Source of the DNA: DATGLE01 sp035294325
Lineage (GTDB): Bacteria > Chloroflexota > Ktedonobacteria > Ktedonobacterales > Ktedonobacteraceae
Direction: 5' to 3'
Length of the DNA stretch: 7,883 nt
Assembly: GCA_035294325.1 (NCBI GenBank)
Contig: DATGLE010000217.1
Location: 1-7,883, forward strand
In this document: piece by piece, positions 5,112 through 7,883 of the stretch
How the letters are laid out: every line of letters starts with the position of its first letter
How positions within the stretch are numbered: position 1 is the first letter of the stretch
Notes under the pieces: generated by a model
What the model was told of the DNA's origin: nothing
The model's database searches: none
Seen by the model: the letters and a program-made list of their open reading frames with translations, nothing else
Position numbers and translations under genes: made by a program

Positions 5112-7883
5112 CTATCCAGAACCCCTTCCCTTCACGCGCCGGCCCACCGCCCATAACGCCCGGAACACGTCATCGGCGATATCAGTGGTCTCCAGCAGCG
5201 CGGCCAGCCGGGCGAGGCTCCGCTCATCGCAGGCGAGTTGCGCCAGCACCTCCGCAATGCCCTGACGCACAGATCGATCAATGCGCGTCGCCGACAGAAG
5301 ATCGAGCAGAGGTGGGACGATGGCGCTCTCCCCCAAAGCGCAGAGCAGCCTGACGATATTCTGCCCGCGATAACGATCAATATTCTCAGAGGCGAGCAAG
5401 CCGACGAGTTCGTGGGCAATCTCCTGTTTGTCCAGGGTATCGTGATCGCTCAGATTGCCCAGTGCGTGCACGATATGCAAAAGAATATCCTGATTTATAT
5501 TGGGATCAACCAGAAACCTGAGCAAATCCGGGGCCACATAGCTCATGCCCAGCATACCCAGCGCGGCCGCAATGCTGGCGCGGAGGTTCTGATCGAGATG
5601 CTGATCTGCCCACAGTTCGCTTAACGTCTGCGCCACGCACTCTACAACCCCCAGATGGCCCAGCGCTATCGCTGCACTCGTGCGCACGCAGGCTTCAACC
5701 TGCGTATCTGTAAGAAGTCTCAAGAGCGCGGGGGCCGTGCTCTGCCTGCGTATTGTGCCCAGCGTTTGAGCGATACTACAGCGCACCTCAGCCCTGATAG
5801 AGTCATCAAAAAGCAGGTTTAGCAGATAACCGGCAGGGATAACATCCTCCCGAAAGGATCCCAGGGCCGTAACAATCCGCCGGCGTACATAGGTATTATC
5901 ATAATTATCTCGCAGTATATCCATCATTACGGGAATAACTTCCTGCTTTCCCAACTGACCCAGCACTTTTGCCGCGCTTGCCCGAACATGCCAGTCGAGC
6001 CTGACATCGGTAAGCAGGTCCTGCAATGCAGGCGCCACGCCGGGATTGCCGAGAATACCCAGAGCAACGACAATGCTCTGCTGCACCAGTGCATTCGCAC
6101 GCGTATCATCGAGCAGTTGAACCAGCGCGGCGGCGATGTCCTGATCGCCGAGCAAGCCGAGCGTCAGCGCGATACTCTGCTGCACATACATATCCTCCTG
6201 CTTATCCGCGAGCAGGCGCAGAAGTGTGGGAGCAACCCCGCGTTCTCCCAGCACACCGAGGACGCGTGCAATGATAATACGGATATAGCGCCCGGTTTGC
6301 CTCTGCGAGAGCAGATCCGCCAGCCGGGGCGCAAGACCACGCTCTCCGGCGGCTCCCAGCGCACATCCGATGCTCTCGCGTACAGCGAGCAAATTTTCGT
6401 CGTTCGAGGCGAGATAACCGAGGAGGCGGTTATTGACGCGCGAGCCTCCAATTCTTGCCAGCGTATGCGCCACCTGCTCCCTTGTCAGGGAGCAGGTGGT
6501 TGTGAGCATGATCTTAAAGAGCCGTGTAATTATCTCTTCGCGCAGGGACAGATCAAGAATACGCGGCTTTTCCGCGAGGCAGCGACCCGCTAATATCAGA
6601 TAGGAGAAAAAAAGGTCATCCTGCAAAGGCTTCTCCTTATCGTGGCCCAGCAGGAGATGCAATAGCCCGCTTGCGTCATTGATGCTGCCAACATATAACA
6701 ACACGACCTCCTCCCACCAGGGATGGCCCAGGTGTCGCAGCAGTTCCTCCTGCCTGTTATTGGCGATGATATACTGCGTGACAAAGTACTCCTGGAAGGT
6801 GAGGTGTGAAAAACCATACCAGCCGTGCGCCTGCTCTCGCAATAATCCGTTCTCCATGTCGATCTGTTCGAGCACATGCCTGCTCTGATCCGCCGGGATA
6901 TCGACGGTAGGCAAGAACTTGCTGATGACCTGCAAGAGTTCATCGACGGGAAAGTAATGCCTCCCCTGATTATGGAAATGCCAGGCTATCTCCTGGAGCA
7001 ACTGCGACTGGAACATCAACGGGAACTCATGCCGGCGTTTAATATCGCGGCTGGCATCCCAGCGGGTCTGGAGCACTTCAATACATTGTTTATAGAAATC
7101 GGCCCGCCGCTCAGGCAGTTCAAGATGCCCTTCATAGACGATGGCGATGAGCGAGAGTAGCAGGGGGTTGGAAACCAGGGATTGAATGCGCAAATTACGC
7201 TCAAGATGCGAGATCAGGCCCTTGATCTTCTCCTCTCTGGAGGTTGTGCGATAGGCGTTAAACCAGTTCGTGATGAAGGTCTTACTGTCTTCAGGTCGAA
7301 ATGCCACCACTTCCAGTTCAACAAATCCCGTCAGCTTGGGATAATGCTGATAGCCCGCCTTGCGCACCGTTACGACAATGCGCAGTCGCGGATACATTCT
7401 GACAAGCTTCATAATCGCGGAAACCATAGAGGTGTAGGTGTCATCCGCAGACTTATCCGCTACGCCTATTTTCGTCTCGTCTAACCCATCCAGAAGCAGC
7501 AAAACCTCCCCGGCCTTCATCTTTTCACCGACCAGTTCATGCAATGCTTGAACATCGGAGGCATGAAGATGATCGTCGATCTGGCGCAGGATCAGATCCA
7601 GCAGATCCCTGTGCATGGTCGACTTGAAGGTGTTGAGCTGCACGTAGATTGGAATACAGGGCAGGCCCGGAAGCTCTTTTTTCGCGGCCTTGATCGTCAG
7701 GTAGCGCAGCAGTGTCGTTTTGCCCGCTCCTGGATTGCCGACGATCACGCAGTACTGGTTGTCACGGATAGCCTCATCGGGATCGATGGCACCATCAACA
7801 AGCTGTTCGAGCGACTTCTGTGCAGCCTCCAGAAGCAGGTTAGGATCGTGCGTCTCCTCAGCTTCGCGCAATTTCGGATCGAG
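5112..7883 (-). CDS. NACHT-HEAT STAND NTPase (N-terminus beyond window)
   Basis: The visible part is 923 residues; the frame is open to the right edge, so the true start is outside. The TTG at 7869-7871 is just an internal Leu codon. Numbering from the edge, the Walker A motif is GNPGAGKT (49-56, K55), Walker B with the NACHT signature is LLLLDGLDE (128-136), and a sensor-type Arg is R174 in VVTVRKAGY. NPLLLSLIA (239-247) and FSHLTFQEYF (358-367) mark the helical/winged-helix part. From about 469 to the end come about 13 repeats of about 33 residues with the pattern V-R-x-S-I-A-x-x-L-G-x-L-G...A-P-x-L-x-x-L-L, typical of HEAT/PBS-lyase-like solenoids. STAND proteins oligomerise on ligand binding, and several bacterial NACHT proteins defend against phage. 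The effector domain would lie N-terminal and is not visible. A defence role is inference. Confidence 0.9.
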   Translation of the reverse strand, partial: LDPKLREAEETHDPNLLLEAAQKSLEQLVDGAIDPDEAIRDNQYCVIVGNPGAGKTTLLRYLTIKAAKKELPGLPCIPIYVQLNTFKSTMHRDLLDLILRQIDDHLHASDVQALHELVGEKMKAGEVLLLLDGLDETKIGVADKSADDTYTSMVSAIMKLVRMYPRLRIVVTVRKAGYQHYPKLTGFVELEVVAFRPEDSKTFITNWFNAYRTTSREEKIKGLISHLERNLRIQSLVSNPLLLSLIAIVYEGHLELPERRADFYKQCIEVLQTRWDASRDIKRRHEFPLMFQSQLLQEIAWHFHNQGRHYFPVDELLQVISKFLPTVDIPADQSRHVLEQIDMENGLLREQAHGWYGFSHLTFQEYFVTQYIIANNRQEELLRHLGHPWWEEVVLLYVGSINDASGLLHLLLGHDKEKPLQDDLFFSYLILAGRCLAEKPRILDLSLREEIITRLFKIMLTTTCSLTREQVAHTLARIGGSRVNNRLLGYLASNDENLLAVRESIGCALGAAGERGLAPRLADLLSQRQTGRYIRIIIARVLGVLGERGVAPTLLRLLADKQEDMYVQQSIALTLGLLGDQDIAAALVQLLDDTRANALVQQSIVVALGILGNPGVAPALQDLLTDVRLDWHVRASAAKVLGQLGKQEVIPVMMDILRDNYDNTYVRRRIVTALGSFREDVIPAGYLLNLLFDDSIRAEVRCSIAQTLGTIRRQSTAPALLRLLTDTQVEACVRTSAAIALGHLGVVECVAQTLSELWADQHLDQNLRASIAAALGMLGMSYVAPDLLRFLVDPNINQDILLHIVHALGNLSDHDTLDKQEIAHELVGLLASENIDRYRGQNIVRLLCALGESAIVPPLLDLLSATRIDRSVRQGIAEVLAQLACDERSLARLAALLETTDIADDVFRALWAVGRRVKGRGSG

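Noticed and set aside
5988..6593. A 201-residue plus-strand open frame
   Set aside because: It is antisense to the HEAT repeats, has no domain signature, and its reading is explained by the regular codon pattern of the repeats.
7869..7871. TTG as the start codon of the NACHT gene
   Set aside because: The frame is open upstream to the edge, and a NACHT protein needs sequence before this point. No ribosome site can be judged here.

Overview
This 7.9-kb window looks like chromosomal DNA from a moderately high-GC, free-living bacterium. Three things suggest a Chloroflexota genome, possibly a Ktedonobacteria-like one. The first is a large NACHT-HEAT STAND protein. The second is a HicB-like/DinB fusion of a kind I associate with Chloroflexota and Actinobacteria. 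The third is that the gaps between genes hold GC-rich hairpin repeats. This assignment is inference from protein flavour and repeat style; no marker gene (rRNA, ribosomal protein) is present.

Layout. The left end (1-724, + strand) has the last 26 codons of an unidentified gene, followed 2 bases later by a 212-aa DinB-type protein. A convergent gap (725-864) holds a perfect 30-bp inverted repeat. Two minus-strand membrane-protein genes follow: a GlsB/YeaQ/YmgE-type small membrane protein (865-1215) and a PAP2-type phosphatase (1314-2123). A 385-base gene-free stretch (2124-2508) contains two copies of a 51-bp repeat spaced 147 bases apart, with a second long hairpin between them.

From 4920 down to 2509 there is a tight minus-strand operon, cupin -> zinc-type alcohol dehydrogenase -> ACT-domain protein -> SRPBCC protein with a C-terminal membrane anchor. 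The gaps are 5 and 6 bases, followed by an 11-base overlap. A plausible sigma70-like promoter sits at 5076-5105. Between it and the first gene lies a 109-bp element with 15-bp terminal inverted repeats.

The right third (5112-7883, minus) is the C-terminal 923 residues of a NACHT NTPase followed by about 13 HEAT-type repeats of about 33 residues. Its N-terminus, where any effector domain would lie, is beyond the window edge.

The most interesting items are the NACHT-HEAT protein (a STAND family that includes antiphage sensors), the family of hairpin-bearing intergenic repeats, the PAP2 protein with Glu in place of the motif-1 Lys, and the uncharacterised cupin/dehydrogenase/ACT/SRPBCC operon. 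I see no rRNA, tRNA, CRISPR array or transposase.
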